Positions 50,632-60,620 are shown, counted from the first letter of the stretch. The stretch is 64,000 nt of DNA from Aurantiacibacter arachoides (GCF_009827335.1 NZ_WTYH01000001.1:2136001-2200000), one strand, 5' to 3'. Translations and numbers: made by a program. Notes: generated from the sequence alone by a model not told the origin.

Positions 50632-52217
50632 ATCTGTACCACCAAGGCTGCGTAGGGAGGGAGAGTGTCGGTCGTGGCGCCATTCACGGCGGTGAGCACC
50701 GTGCCTTGCGCCTCGTCGGCGCCGAGCAAAGCCTCGCCCGCGCCGAGATTAAAAAAGGTGCGGATGCAGTCCTCGCCGTGGCGGCGGCCCAGCACAAGCA
50801 GGTCGCCGCGCGTTTCGCAGCGCGTCACCCGACCGTAGAGCAGCGCCGGATGCGCCTTGCGCAGGGCCAGCAAGGCGCGGGTGTGGGCGAGCAGTGAATG
50901 GGGGTCGCCCTCCTGCACGGCAGCGGCGCGGGCGAGGTTTTCCTCCCCGTGCGGCAACCACGGCGCCTCGTGCCCGAACCCGCCGCCCGCGACCTCTTCC
51001 CACGGCATCGGCGTGCGCGCGCCGTCGCGGCTGAGAGTGAGCGGCCAGTTGGCGATGGCCTCGGGATCGTGGAGCTGCTCGAACGGGATCTCGACCTGCA
51101 GGAGGCCCAGCTCCTCGCCTTGGTAGAGAATGGCGTTGCCGCGAAGGCAGGCGAGCAGCGCCACCTTGAGCCGGGCGAATGCCTCGCGGTCGCCTTCCTC
51201 CACCCAGCGGCTGAGCGCGCGCGGCGCGTCGTGGTTCTCGAAGGCCCAGCTCGGCCAGCCCACGCCCTCCTCGTCGGGCCATTCGGCGAGCGCGGCGCAG
51301 ACGAGGCCGGGGGTCAGGCGCTCGGCATAGAGGAAGTTGAACCCGTAGGCCGAATTGAGGTGCGTTTCGCCCGCGGTAAAGGCTTTCATCTCGGCGTGCG
51401 CCTCGTCCCCGCCCACCTCGGCGACGGTGAATACGGCCTCGTACTCGTCGGTCAGCGCGCGGATACGCTCGATGAAGCGCGGAATGTCCGGGTGCGACTG
51501 GTTGTGGCGCTTCAACTGGAAGTCGAAGGGACGGGTGCGTGGGCGATCTGTCGCGGGCGCGGGCGGATTGTCGGTGAAAGCCGGGTCGTGCATCGCGAAG
51601 TTCAGCGCATCGATGCGGAAGCCATCGACGCCGCGGTCCAGCCAGAAGCGCATCACGTCCAGCACGGCGTCCTGCACGGCCGGATTGTGCAGGTTCAATT
51701 GCGGCTGGCAGCTGAGGAAATTGTGCAGGTAATACTGCCGGCGGCGCGCATCCCACGTCCATGCCGGGCCGCCGAAGACCGACTGCCAGTTCGACGGCGG
51801 CGACCCGTCGGGCTTGGGGTCCGCCCAGACATACCAGTCGTTCTTCGGACCGGTTCTGTCGGCGCGGCTCTCGGCGAACCACTCGTGTTGGTCGGAGGTG
51901 TGGGAATAGACCTGATCGATCAGGACTTTCAGGCCAAGTTCGTGCGCGCGCGCGACGAGCGCGTCGAAATCCGCCAGCGTGCCGAAGATCGGGTCGACCG
52001 CGCGGTAATCGGACACGTCGTAGCCGAAATCCTTCATCGGGCTGGCGAAAAAGGGGCTGACCCAGATGGCATCGACGCCAAGGCGCGCGACGTGATCCAG
52101 CCGGCTGGTGATGCCGGGCAGGTCGCCTATCCCGTCGCCGTTCGAATCCATGAAGCTGCGCGGGTAGATCTGATAGATCGCCGCGCCCTTCCACCACGGG
52201 GTCTCGCTCCCGCTCAT
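50628..52217 (-). CDS. GH13 alpha-glucosidase (oligo-1,6/alpha-glucosidase type)
   Basis: 529 residues, no signal peptide, so cytoplasmic. GAAIYQIYPRSFMDSNGDGI starts the barrel. Catalytic residues: nucleophile Asp in GVDGFRIDALNF, acid/base Glu in FTVAEVGG, and the third Asp in FENHDAPRAL. Subfamily-typical QPQLNLHNPAVQ is present. Cleaves imported maltose/maltooligosaccharides to glucose. Start at 52217 overlaps the amylase stop. Confidence 0.94.
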   Translation of the reverse strand: MSGSETPWWKGAAIYQIYPRSFMDSNGDGIGDLPGITSRLDHVARLGVDAIWVSPFFASPMKDFGYDVSDYRAVDPIFGTLADFDALVARAHELGLKVLIDQVYSHTSDQHEWFAESRADRTGPKNDWYVWADPKPDGSPPSNWQSVFGGPAWTWDARRRQYYLHNFLSCQPQLNLHNPAVQDAVLDVMRFWLDRGVDGFRIDALNFAMHDPAFTDNPPAPATDRPRTRPFDFQLKRHNQSHPDIPRFIERIRALTDEYEAVFTVAEVGGDEAHAEMKAFTAGETHLNSAYGFNFLYAERLTPGLVCAALAEWPDEEGVGWPSWAFENHDAPRALSRWVEEGDREAFARLKVALLACLRGNAILYQGEELGLLQVEIPFEQLHDPEAIANWPLTLSRDGARTPMPWEEVAGGGFGHEAPWLPHGEENLARAAAVQEGDPHSLLAHTRALLALRKAHPALLYGRVTRCETRGDLLVLGRRHGEDCIRTFFNLGAGEALLGADEAQGTVLTAVNGATTDTLPPYAALVVQI

Positions 52218-54058
52218 TGCGCAGTCTCGCTGACGCGGCAGACGGCCCATCCGAAGGCGGGGAGCGTGAAGGCGGCGCTGCCCGGCGCGGTGACGGCGGC
52301 GGGGCACTCGCCCGCCAGCGTCTGGAAGCGCCGCGCCTCGCTGCCAAGCCAGACGTTGGCCGCGCGCGGGGCATCGCTGGTGTTGAACACGGCGAGATAT
52401 TCCGCGCCGCTGGCGGGATCAAAGCGGCTGACGGCGAAAATCCCCGGCTCCTGCTCGTAATGGCGCACCTGCTGGCGGCCACGGGTGAAGGCCGGGTGCT
52501 CGCGCCGGATCGCGCTGAAGGCGGCGATCAGGCGGTAGAGCGGGTGGCCGGTGTCGAAGTTGCTGTCCGCCGTGGTGGCGCGGGTGCCGATCAGCACGTT
52601 GTCATTGTATTCTGCCGTAAGGCTGGGAAACATGTCCTCGCGCGCACGCTGGTCGTTGCCGTCGCCGACGAAGCCCTGCTCGTCGCCGTAGTAGACCGTC
52701 GGGCTGCCGCGCAGGCTCAGCATCATCGCGTGGCCGAGCATGACGCGGGCGAGCAGTTCCTGCTGCGACACGTTGAGCATGTCCTCACGCAGCAGGGTGG
52801 AGAAGCGCCCCATGTCGTGGTTGCCGAGGAAGGTCGGCAGCGTCAGCGCGGTCTCCTCGCCGCCTTCGTAGAGGACGTCGCCATCGAACAGGTGGGCGAG
52901 CACCACGGTCCCCCGCCCGCGCCCCAGCGTCTCGCGCATGGCGGACTGGAAGGCGAAATCGAGCACGGCGGGCAAGCCGTCGCGGCGGGTGTATTCGGCG
53001 ATGTATCCGCTTTCCGGCACGTCCTTGTAGACCTCGCCGAACATGTGGAAGTTCGGAATGCCGGCGGCATCGGCACAGGCTTCCATCGCGGGCACGAATT
53101 CCTGCCAGAAGCCCGGATCGACGTGGCGAGCGGTATCGATGCGGAAGCCGTCGACGCGGGTGCGGGTGATCCAGTCGCAGAAGATCTGCTGCATCCCGGC
53201 ACGCACGCGCGGGTGTTCGGTGAACAGGTCGTCGAGCCCGGCGAAGTCGCCGAAGCGGCTGTCCTCGCCGGTGAAGCTGCTGTTGCCGCGATTGTGGTAG
53301 TAGATCGGATCGTTGAGCCAAGCGGGCACCTTCGCGGCGCGCTCTGCCTCTGGCACGCGCGGAATATAGGCGTAGTTCGGATCGGTCAGGCGGTCGAAGT
53401 TGGCCGCGCTCGAATCCTCGTGCCCGGCGAAGCCTTCGTTGATGCGCGCCCCGTCCGGCCCGCCGCGGGTGGAATAGGGGTAGTCGCCAAGGCTGCGATA
53501 TTCGAAGTTCGTCTCCGGCCCGTCGGCATAGGTGATGACGTCGGCGGTGTGGTTGGTGATGATGTCCATGTAGACCTTCATCCCGCGAGCATGGGCGGCA
53601 TCGACGAAGGCGGTGAATTCCTCGCGCGTGCCGAAGTGGCCGTCGGGGCGGGTGAAGTCGGTGACCCAGTACCCGTGATAGCCCGCACTCTCGTCGCCAG
53701 GCGGGCCCTGCACGGGCTTGTTCTGGAAGATCGGCGCGAACCAGATGGCGGTGACGCCCAGCCCTTCGAGATAGTCGAGCCGGCTGGTGAGGCCGGCTAG
53801 GTCGCCGCCGTGGAAGAAGCCCCGCGCGGAAGGATCGAACCCGGTGGCGAGGCGGTCGCCGGTGAAGTCGCCGGTGTCGTTCGACGGGTCCCCGTTCTCG
53901 AACCGGTCGGGCAGGACGAAATAGATGATCTCCTCGCTCGGCTCGCGCGCGAGGTAGCTGCCGACGGGAGCGACGGGTGCGGCGGGCGGCGCGGGCGGCA
54001 CGGTGGCGCAGCCGGAGAGTAGCGTTGCGGCAAGGCCGATGGCGAACGCGCGCTTCAT
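52214..54058 (-). CDS. GH13 alpha-amylase lipoprotein
   Basis: 614 residues with lipobox LLSGC (Cys near 17) and a Pro/Ala linker, so it is anchored to a membrane facing the periplasm or surface. EEIIYFVLPDRFENGDPSND starts the barrel; catalytic residues are in VDGFRIDTARH (Asp), FHMFGEVY (Glu) and FLGNHDMGRF (Asp). Degrades starch or maltodextrin to oligosaccharides taken up further by the operon's receptor and the GH13/GH97 enzymes. Coupled to both neighbours. Confidence 0.94.
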   Translation of the reverse strand: MKRAFAIGLAATLLSGCATVPPAPPAAPVAPVGSYLAREPSEEIIYFVLPDRFENGDPSNDTGDFTGDRLATGFDPSARGFFHGGDLAGLTSRLDYLEGLGVTAIWFAPIFQNKPVQGPPGDESAGYHGYWVTDFTRPDGHFGTREEFTAFVDAAHARGMKVYMDIITNHTADVITYADGPETNFEYRSLGDYPYSTRGGPDGARINEGFAGHEDSSAANFDRLTDPNYAYIPRVPEAERAAKVPAWLNDPIYYHNRGNSSFTGEDSRFGDFAGLDDLFTEHPRVRAGMQQIFCDWITRTRVDGFRIDTARHVDPGFWQEFVPAMEACADAAGIPNFHMFGEVYKDVPESGYIAEYTRRDGLPAVLDFAFQSAMRETLGRGRGTVVLAHLFDGDVLYEGGEETALTLPTFLGNHDMGRFSTLLREDMLNVSQQELLARVMLGHAMMLSLRGSPTVYYGDEQGFVGDGNDQRAREDMFPSLTAEYNDNVLIGTRATTADSNFDTGHPLYRLIAAFSAIRREHPAFTRGRQQVRHYEQEPGIFAVSRFDPASGAEYLAVFNTSDAPRAANVWLGSEARRFQTLAGECPAAVTAPGSAAFTLPAFGWAVCRVSETAQ

Positions 54059-55572
54059 GCCGCCTCTCCGACGCGCGCGCCGCCGATGTAGCCTTGCAGG
54101 AAATCGAGATGGCGGGGCATGGGCTTCACCTGTTCGACGAGGGCAGTTTCGGTCTGTTCGAGCATGGCGCGAAGATCGGCCTCGGGCAGCGCGTCGGCCA
54201 TCGGGTTGTAGCCCCGCGCCTCCACGCCCTGCCCGGCCAGCACCTGGAACCAGCCCACCTCGGTGAACAATTCTTCGTGCTCGCGATGGATGAACCCCGC
54301 TTCGCGCCACAGCTCCAGCTTGGCAATCAAGGTATCGGGCAGCGGCATGTGCCGCACGTGGTCCCAGAACGGTTCGCCCTCGCGCTGGTTGGCGGTGTAG
54401 TGGAGGACCAGGAAATCGCGGATGCGCTCCCACTCAAAAGCAGCCTGATGGTTGAACCAGTCCCGCACCGCCGGTGCGGCCTCGCCGTGCGCTGGCATGA
54501 CCGCGAGGAAGCGGCTGATGGCCGACTGGACGAGGTGGATGCTGGTCGATTCCAACGGTTCCATGAAGCCTGCCGCAAGGCCTAGCGCGAGGCAGTTGCC
54601 GCGCCAGTGCTCGGCCCGCCTGCCGGTGGTGAAGCGGATGGGGCGCGGGTTTCCCTGCGGCTCGCCGTCGAGGCCCCCGAGCAGCGTGGCGCTCGCCTCG
54701 TCGTCGGAAAGGTGGGTGCTGGAATAGACGAGGCCGTTGCCGATGCGGTGCTGCAGCGGGATGCGCCATTGCCACCCGCTTTTCCCCGCGATCGAGCGGG
54801 TGAACGGCGTGAAGTCGCCGCCGCTGGCGCAGGGTACGGCCACGGCCCGGTCGCAGGGCAGGTAGTTCGACCAGTCGTCGAACCCGGTGCCCAGCGCCTC
54901 GCCGATCAGCAGCGCGCGAAAGCCGGTACAGTCGAAGAAGAAGCGGCCCGCCACCTCGCGCTGGCCCCCAAGCCGCAGCGCAGCGATGTCGCCGCTCTCG
55001 CCGTCCAGCGCGACGTGTTCGATGATCCCTTCGATCCGCTCCACCCCGCGCGTTTCGGCGAACCGGCGCAGGGTGGCGGCGTAGAGCGCGGCGTCGAAAT
55101 GGTAGGCATAGGGCATCTCGTGACCGCCCGCCGTCTTGCCCCGATGCATCCGCATGGTGCGCGCGGCGAGCTCGTTCAGCGAGTAGCGTTGCAGCGGCTT
55201 GGCAAGCCCCAATTTCTGCGCCCTGAGCCAGAAATGCTGAAACGGCAGCAGGCCGAGCGGACGGCCCACGTTGCCGAAGGCGTGCATGTAACTCGCCCCC
55301 TCGCGCAGCCAGCCGTCGAAGCTGATGCCGAGCTTGAAGGTGCCCTTCGTCTCGCGCAGGAAATCCGCTTCGCCCAGGCCCAGCGCGCCGTTGAAATGGT
55401 GGATCTGCGGTATTGTGGCCTCGCCCACGCCGACAGTGCCGATGGCTTCGCTCTCCACCAGTGCGATGCGGGTGCCGGGCGGCGTGAAGCGAGCGAGGGC
55501 AGCGGCGCACATCCAGCCGGCGGTGCCGCCGCCGGCGATGACGAAATCGTATGGTGCGCTGCCTGTCATCAT
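54055..55572 (-). CDS. Flavin-dependent tryptophan-halogenase-like protein 2
   Basis: 505 residues (ATGATG start). FAD motif GGGTAG at 14-19, catalytic Lys80 in GTFKLGISFDGW, the signature SGWQWRIPLQ, and the Glu in EPLESTSIHLV. Second member of the pair in this locus, about the same size as the first but clearly diverged. It follows the TonB receptor after a 106-base gap with a strong hairpin. The recurring link to sugar receptors suggests modification of a peptide, receptor or aromatic compound, but no substrate is known. Confidence 0.9.
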   Translation of the reverse strand: MMTGSAPYDFVIAGGGTAGWMCAAALARFTPPGTRIALVESEAIGTVGVGEATIPQIHHFNGALGLGEADFLRETKGTFKLGISFDGWLREGASYMHAFGNVGRPLGLLPFQHFWLRAQKLGLAKPLQRYSLNELAARTMRMHRGKTAGGHEMPYAYHFDAALYAATLRRFAETRGVERIEGIIEHVALDGESGDIAALRLGGQREVAGRFFFDCTGFRALLIGEALGTGFDDWSNYLPCDRAVAVPCASGGDFTPFTRSIAGKSGWQWRIPLQHRIGNGLVYSSTHLSDDEASATLLGGLDGEPQGNPRPIRFTTGRRAEHWRGNCLALGLAAGFMEPLESTSIHLVQSAISRFLAVMPAHGEAAPAVRDWFNHQAAFEWERIRDFLVLHYTANQREGEPFWDHVRHMPLPDTLIAKLELWREAGFIHREHEELFTEVGWFQVLAGQGVEARGYNPMADALPEADLRAMLEQTETALVEQVKPMPRHLDFLQGYIGGARVGEAA

Positions 55573-55631
55573 GTCGTCCTCGTCCCGGCCACGGACCCTT
55601 GGCGTCCGGGCCTCAGGAGCGATACAGGAAA

Positions 55632-55667
55632 CCGGCGGGGAGCAAAGGGAGGAGCACTCCCCGCCGG
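55632..55667 (-). terminator. Strong hairpin between TonB receptor and halogenase genes
   Basis: Perfect 11-base arms (CCGGCGGGGAG / CTCCCCGCCGG) with a 14-base loop, 11 bases after the receptor stop. No T-run on the minus strand. Likely a partial terminator or a 3' stabiliser that lets receptor mRNA exceed that of the enzymes. Confidence 0.6.
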
Positions 55668-55678
55668 CCCATGACCGA

Positions 55679-58492
55679 TCAGAAGCGGTAGGAGGCCCCG
55701 ATCAGGTAAGTGCGACCGTACTGTTCGTAGTCGATGATCTGTTCACGATCGCCGTTCTGGAACGATACGAAGGGTTCGTCGGTGAGATTGAGCGCCTGCA
55801 GCGTCAGCGACAGCCCGTCGAGCATGCCGCTGTCGAAGCGGTAGCCGATCTGTGCGTCGAAGATCGATTCCGGCTCCGTCTCGCGGAACGAGCGGCTGGC
55901 CGAGATACCGATGAATTCCGCCAGGAACTCGGTGCGGTAACGATGGCTGACGCGCGCCTCGAAGCCGCCGGTCTCGAAGAACAGCGTGGAGTTCACCACC
56001 CACTTCGACAGGCCCGGAACGTCGGTATCGAACGGGTCGCCCTGATCCGGCGTGATCTCCAGCTGGCTATCGGTATAGCTCACGCTGGTCTGGAATCCGA
56101 AGCCTTCGAGCGCGTCGAACAGCGAACCGAAGGGCAGCGACAGGCTGGCTTCCACGCCGAAGATGTGGCCGTCCGCCTGGTTGTCCGGACCGCCCACGAA
56201 GCCCAGCGTGTTGTTGCCGGTCGCGGCGAAAGCGGCCTGCTGCTGGGCGTTGAGGATCGGCACGAGGTAGCTGAAGTCACGCACCACCACTGCGTTGGGG
56301 TTCACGAAATCGCTCAGCCACTTGTAGTAACTGGCGAGCGCGAAGTAGCCCTGGCGGCCGGCGAAGTAATGCTCGAACGACACGTCCACGCTGTCCGCCA
56401 CGTAGGGCCGCAACTCGGGATTGCCGCCGCCCCCGCCGAAGATGGTGAACTGGCCCGGTAGCACGGTGTTGGCGATGCTGGCGTTGTAGGAGGCGTTCAG
56501 CTGGTCCATGCGCGGACGGGCCAGCGTGCGCGCCGCGCCGAGGCGCAGCAGGGTGTTGTCGCCCACCTCGAAGCTGAAGGTGGCGCTCGGCAGGACGTGG
56601 AAATACTCGTCCCCGCCCTCAGTCGGGGTCAGCTGCGCGCCGATACCGCCCGAGGAGTTGAAGCCGGTCGAGCTCTGGTCGGTGTAGACGAACTGCAGGC
56701 CCGCGTTGCCGGTCATCGGCATGCCCAGCATCTCGGTGTCGAGGTCGAACCGGGCGTAGCCGGTGTAGACCTTTTCGTTCACAGTCCAGTCGCCCGGGAA
56801 GGGCAGGTCGGAGCTCTGCACGTCGGTCAGCACATAGGTGCCGTTGTTCAACAACACGAACGGATCGTAGGCAACCTGCGGGCCGAACCCGAGGAAGCCG
56901 AGCGAAGAGGTGGGGTCGAGCAGCGCATCGGTCGGGATCGGCAGGCGGGTCACCGCGCCCTGGCCGGCATAGACGGACGGGCCGCCCGACAGGCTCAGGA
57001 AGTTCTGCGTGATGTCGCGGCTCTTGGTGCGATCGTCGTAGGCGAGACCCAGCACCACCGCTTCCAGCCCGTCGAAGGCCTGGCGGGCCAGCGCGGCCTC
57101 GGCCCGGACAGTCCACAGTTCGTCCTCGGTCGCGGTATCGTTGATGAAGCCGGCCTGCACGATGCCGCCCGCACCCCAGCCGCGCGGATCGGTCAGCTGG
57201 ATGAGGTTGGTATCGGAATAGTCGATCTGGTTGGTGAACTGGAACGGGAAGCCGCCCGGATTGCGCGTGTAGGTCACCGTGTCCGAAGGCGCGGCCGGGT
57301 TGGCGGCGTAGCTGAGACCCGAATTGCTCTCGATCTGCTGCAGCCGGCGATCGGCGCTCGAATAGGCGATGTCGAGGCTGAGCAGGACATCGTCGGTATC
57401 GTAGCTGGTGTTCCAGCCGATGGCGAAGGTTTCTGTATCCTTGCGGTCGAAGTCGTTGCGGACCACGGGCTGCACGCCGGTGAATGTGACAGAGTCGGGA
57501 AAGTCGCCGCCGCTGTTGCCGGTGATCGTGGCGCCCGATCCCCAGCCCGGGTTGAGCGGGAACTCGATACCGCGCTGCGGGATGCGCTCGCGATAGTCGG
57601 CGTAGAACACGTCGAGGGTGGAATTCCACTCGGGGCTCGGCTCCCACTCAAGTGTGCCGAACACGCCCAGACGATCGAGGTCGACCGAGCGCGCATAGGG
57701 CTTCATGCCGCCGAGCACGGCGAAACCGGCATCGTCGGGATAACCCCAGGCGTTGAAGCGGCGCACCTGGCTGGGCGAGGACTGGTAGGCGACGCCCAGC
57801 GCTACGCCGAGGGTGTCATTGGCGAACTGGTCGACGAAAGTGCCGGTGGCGCGGTAGCCCCAGCCCTCGATGTCGGGGTTGAGCGAGCCGTCCTCGTTGA
57901 ACTCGAGGCGGCCGCTGAGCGACACGATGCGGTCGGCCTGGTCGAGCGGACGAATCGTGCGAAGGTCCACGGTTCCCGCGAGGCCCTGACCGATGAGGCC
58001 GGCGAACGGCGTCTTGTAGACCACGCCCGAGTTGATGAGCTCGGAGGGATACTGGTCGTATTCGACGGCGCGGTTGTCGCCCGAGGAGACGAGTTGGCGG
58101 CCGTTCAGCAGCGAGGTGCCGTAGTCCGGGCCGAGGCCGCGGATCGACAGGCTCTGCGCGCGGCCATCGATGCGCTGCACGGCGAGGCCGGGCAGGCGGC
58201 CGAGCGTTTCGGCGATGGAGATGTCGGGCAGCTTGCCGATGTCCTCGGCGCTGAAGGCCTCGACGATGACCGAGCTCTCGCGCTTGGTGTTGATCGCGCT
58301 TTCCAGCGCCTGGCGGTAACCGGAGACGATGATGGCCTCGCCCTGCGCGACGTCATCCTGGTCGCCGACGGTGGCCTCGTCCGACTGGTCGGCGGGGTCG
58401 ACCTGCGCCAGCGCGACGCTTGGCAGGGCAAAGGCGGCGACGGTAAAGGCGGTGGTGCTGGCGCCAGAGCGCAAGAGATTACGGATGGTCAT
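55679..58492 (-). CDS. TonB-dependent receptor, maltose/maltodextrin type
   Basis: 937 residues. Signal peptide ending ALPSVALAQ, then the TonB box region (AIIVSGYRQALESAINTKRE) and the plug: SVIVEAFSAEDIGKLPDISI, ETLGRLPGLAVQRIDGRAQS, SIRGLGPDYGTSLLNGRQLV. This plug wording is that of the oligosaccharide-uptake subfamily (GYRxALxxAxxxK type). The barrel ends YLIGASYRF. First gene of the minus-strand operon with amylase, two glucosidases and two halogenase-like genes. A palindrome 146 bases upstream is a probable LacI site. Confidence 0.94.
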   Translation of the reverse strand: MTIRNLLRSGASTTAFTVAAFALPSVALAQVDPADQSDEATVGDQDDVAQGEAIIVSGYRQALESAINTKRESSVIVEAFSAEDIGKLPDISIAETLGRLPGLAVQRIDGRAQSLSIRGLGPDYGTSLLNGRQLVSSGDNRAVEYDQYPSELINSGVVYKTPFAGLIGQGLAGTVDLRTIRPLDQADRIVSLSGRLEFNEDGSLNPDIEGWGYRATGTFVDQFANDTLGVALGVAYQSSPSQVRRFNAWGYPDDAGFAVLGGMKPYARSVDLDRLGVFGTLEWEPSPEWNSTLDVFYADYRERIPQRGIEFPLNPGWGSGATITGNSGGDFPDSVTFTGVQPVVRNDFDRKDTETFAIGWNTSYDTDDVLLSLDIAYSSADRRLQQIESNSGLSYAANPAAPSDTVTYTRNPGGFPFQFTNQIDYSDTNLIQLTDPRGWGAGGIVQAGFINDTATEDELWTVRAEAALARQAFDGLEAVVLGLAYDDRTKSRDITQNFLSLSGGPSVYAGQGAVTRLPIPTDALLDPTSSLGFLGFGPQVAYDPFVLLNNGTYVLTDVQSSDLPFPGDWTVNEKVYTGYARFDLDTEMLGMPMTGNAGLQFVYTDQSSTGFNSSGGIGAQLTPTEGGDEYFHVLPSATFSFEVGDNTLLRLGAARTLARPRMDQLNASYNASIANTVLPGQFTIFGGGGGNPELRPYVADSVDVSFEHYFAGRQGYFALASYYKWLSDFVNPNAVVVRDFSYLVPILNAQQQAAFAATGNNTLGFVGGPDNQADGHIFGVEASLSLPFGSLFDALEGFGFQTSVSYTDSQLEITPDQGDPFDTDVPGLSKWVVNSTLFFETGGFEARVSHRYRTEFLAEFIGISASRSFRETEPESIFDAQIGYRFDSGMLDGLSLTLQALNLTDEPFVSFQNGDREQIIDYEQYGRTYLIGASYRF

Positions 58493-58637
58493 TCGGTCCC
58501 CCCGGTGAAAAAAAGCCGGTCGGACGACGAGCGTCACTTTCCGGCGGTCCTGCTCCAAAAATCGCGGGTCTTGGGGTCGTTGTCCCGCCACGCTTGCCTG
58601 CCTGCCTACAGGGCGGTCCGGCGCATTAGGAAGACAG

Positions 58638-58653
58638 CATACGAATGCGTATG
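58638..58653. promoter_or_regulatory. Palindrome CATACG-AATG-CGTATG, candidate LacI operator
   Basis: Perfect 6-base arms, four-base centre, upstream of the maltose TonB receptor gene. Ten bases (ATTCGTATGC, read on the minus strand) recur exactly upstream of the MFS transporter gene at 60626-60635. Position and symmetry suit the LacI-type regulator encoded at 59560. Confidence 0.55.
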
Positions 58654-58725
58654 ACGCGCCGGGCCGGGTACTGTGGCGCAATTGTCGCAGCCCGCCGGTT
58701 CTGGCCCCGTGGGCGGGCCAGCGGC

Positions 58726-59460
58726 TCAGGCCTTGAGGAACAGGTTGAGCGTGAGCCGCCCTCTGCGCGGGTCGGCCACGGGGGCGAAGCCATTAGGCGG
58801 CGCAGCGCAGTGCAGCGTGTTACCGCGATAGGCGATCATCCGGTTCGCCGCGCCGTCGACCTTGCAGGTCCTGGCGAACAGCGGGGACCTCTCGCCGATA
58901 TAGCAGGCTTCCGGTACTCCGTGGCGCGCGCTTTGCTCATCGAGCGCTTCGCGGTAGGCATCGAAGCGGCCGGCATCGACGCTCTCGAAACCCGTCGCGC
59001 GCTGGCGATAGAAGGCCGTGCCGCCTGCCGCATCGTCCGACAGGTAGAGGAGCACGGCGATGCGTTCCGGCTCCACCCCGTCGAAATGCGGCAGGCGCTG
59101 GATCGGGGCAAGATCGGCAGGGGCCACGGTGACGAGGCTGAGATAGCATTCGAAATAGCGCGGCGGGCCGGCCAGCCCGAAGCCCCGCTGCATGGCGGGC
59201 AGCAGCGGGGCAACAAGCGGCATGGCGACGCCTTCAGACACCGGCGCGCGCACGCCGGGATAGAAGGGGCCGATGGGCCGGTAGGCATGGCGCGCGGCGA
59301 TCTCGCGCACCAGCGCGAGATCGGCCACCGCATCCTCGATCGTCAGCAGCGGCTGCCGCTCCACGCCGAAGCTGCTCAGCGAGGCACGGTGGGCAGCAGA
59401 GAGAGCAAGCGGCGAGGTTATCGGCGTGGGTCCCGTTGGCGCAAATGTCACAACCGCCAT
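58726..59460 (-). CDS. DUF6445-like protein of the sugar-utilisation locus
   Basis: 244 residues. It contains RYFECYLSLVTVAPADLAPI, LPHFDGVEPERIAVLLYLSD and a late MIAYRGNTLHCAAPP; the HFD...H spacing is that of a 2-oxoglutarate/Fe(II) oxygenase double-stranded helix (His/Asp near 132-134, His near 221). I connect it with the DUF6445 family often found beside halogenase-like and TonB genes. No signal peptide. Divergent from the LacI gene by 99 bases. A hydroxylase working with the halogenases is possible. Confidence 0.7.
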   Translation of the reverse strand: MAVVTFAPTGPTPITSPLALSAAHRASLSSFGVERQPLLTIEDAVADLALVREIAARHAYRPIGPFYPGVRAPVSEGVAMPLVAPLLPAMQRGFGLAGPPRYFECYLSLVTVAPADLAPIQRLPHFDGVEPERIAVLLYLSDDAAGGTAFYRQRATGFESVDAGRFDAYREALDEQSARHGVPEACYIGERSPLFARTCKVDGAANRMIAYRGNTLHCAAPPNGFAPVADPRRGRLTLNLFLKA

Positions 59461-59559
59461 GCAACCGTCGGCCCGTGTTGGCAATCGCGCCTGCCCGCGA
59501 TATGCCTTTGCCCAATCGCGCGGGCGGAGAGGAGCCCGGCCCGCGCGGGAGGAGAGCAC

Positions 59560-60612
59560 ATGGGACGCGCGCCGACCGGTCGGCCGACCAGTTTCGACAT
59601 CGCCTATTTGGCGGGGGTCTCCCAGCCCACGGTCAGCCGTGCATTGCGCGGCGACAAGGCCGTCAGCGAGGCGACGCGCGAACGCATCCGCCAGATCGCC
59701 CGCGACCTCAACTATACCGTCGACAAGAACGCCTCCTCGCTGCGCTCGCAGCGCTCGAACACCATCGCCCTGCTGTTCTTCGAGGACCCGACTCCCGACG
59801 AGAGCATGATCAACCCCTTTTTCCTCGCCATGCTGGGATCGATCACCCGCGCCTGCGCCAGCCGCGGGCTCGACCTCCTGATCTCGTTCCAGCGCATGGA
59901 GGACGACTGGCACGTCCAGTACCAGGACAGCCACCGTGCCGACGGGCTGATCCTCTTGGGCTACGGCGACTACACGCTGTACGAGGAGCGGCTGGAGCAA
60001 TTGCAGCGACAGGGCACGCACTTTGCCCGCTGGGGTTCGGTCACCAGCGACGCGACGGGCTCCACCGTGGGATCCGACAACTTCGGCGCCGGGCGGCTGG
60101 TGGGCGAGCACCTTATCGCGCAAGGGCGCCGTCGCCTCGCCTTCCTCGGCCACGCGGACGAGCATTATCCCGAGTTCGCCCAGCGCTATCGCGGGATGTG
60201 CCGGGCGCTGGAGGAGGCCGGGATTGCGCCCGACGGGGCGCTGCAGGCCGACGCGATCACCACCGAGGAAGCGGGCCGCGCCGCCATGCTGGCGCTGCTG
60301 GCACGCGGGGGCGAGCGGCCCGACGCGATCTTTGCCGCCAGCGACCTCATCGCCATCGGGGCCATGCGCGCTTTGGCTGAGGCAGGCCTTGCCGTCCCGG
60401 GCGACGTGGCGGTCGCCGGTTTCGATGACATTCCCGCCGCCAGCCTTACCTCGCCCCCGCTCACCACGATGATGCAGGACATCCGCGGCGCGGGCGAACG
60501 GCTGGTGGAAACGCTGCTCGCACGCATAGAGGAGCGCTCCGGACCCGATGCGCGCCTGCCCACCCGCCTGATCGTGCGCGGCAGCACCGGAGCCTGCCTG
60601 ACCACCGGCTAG
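59560..60612 (+). CDS. LacI-family transcriptional regulator
   Basis: 350 residues. Helix-turn-helix TSFDIAYLAGVSQPTVSRAL (about 10-29), hinge DKNASSLRSQRSNTIALLFF, then a periplasmic-binding-type sensor domain with DGLILLGYGDYT, GRRRLAFLGHADEHYPEFAQ and VAVAGFDDIPAASLTSPPLT. Start follows GGGAGGAGAGCAC. It sits between the receptor operon and the MFS transporter gene and probably represses both in the absence of maltose or a derivative. Confidence 0.92.
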   Translation: MGRAPTGRPTSFDIAYLAGVSQPTVSRALRGDKAVSEATRERIRQIARDLNYTVDKNASSLRSQRSNTIALLFFEDPTPDESMINPFFLAMLGSITRACASRGLDLLISFQRMEDDWHVQYQDSHRADGLILLGYGDYTLYEERLEQLQRQGTHFARWGSVTSDATGSTVGSDNFGAGRLVGEHLIAQGRRRLAFLGHADEHYPEFAQRYRGMCRALEEAGIAPDGALQADAITTEEAGRAAMLALLARGGERPDAIFAASDLIAIGAMRALAEAGLAVPGDVAVAGFDDIPAASLTSPPLTTMMQDIRGAGERLVETLLARIEERSGPDARLPTRLIVRGSTGACLTTG

Positions 60613-60620
60613 GTCAGCCT

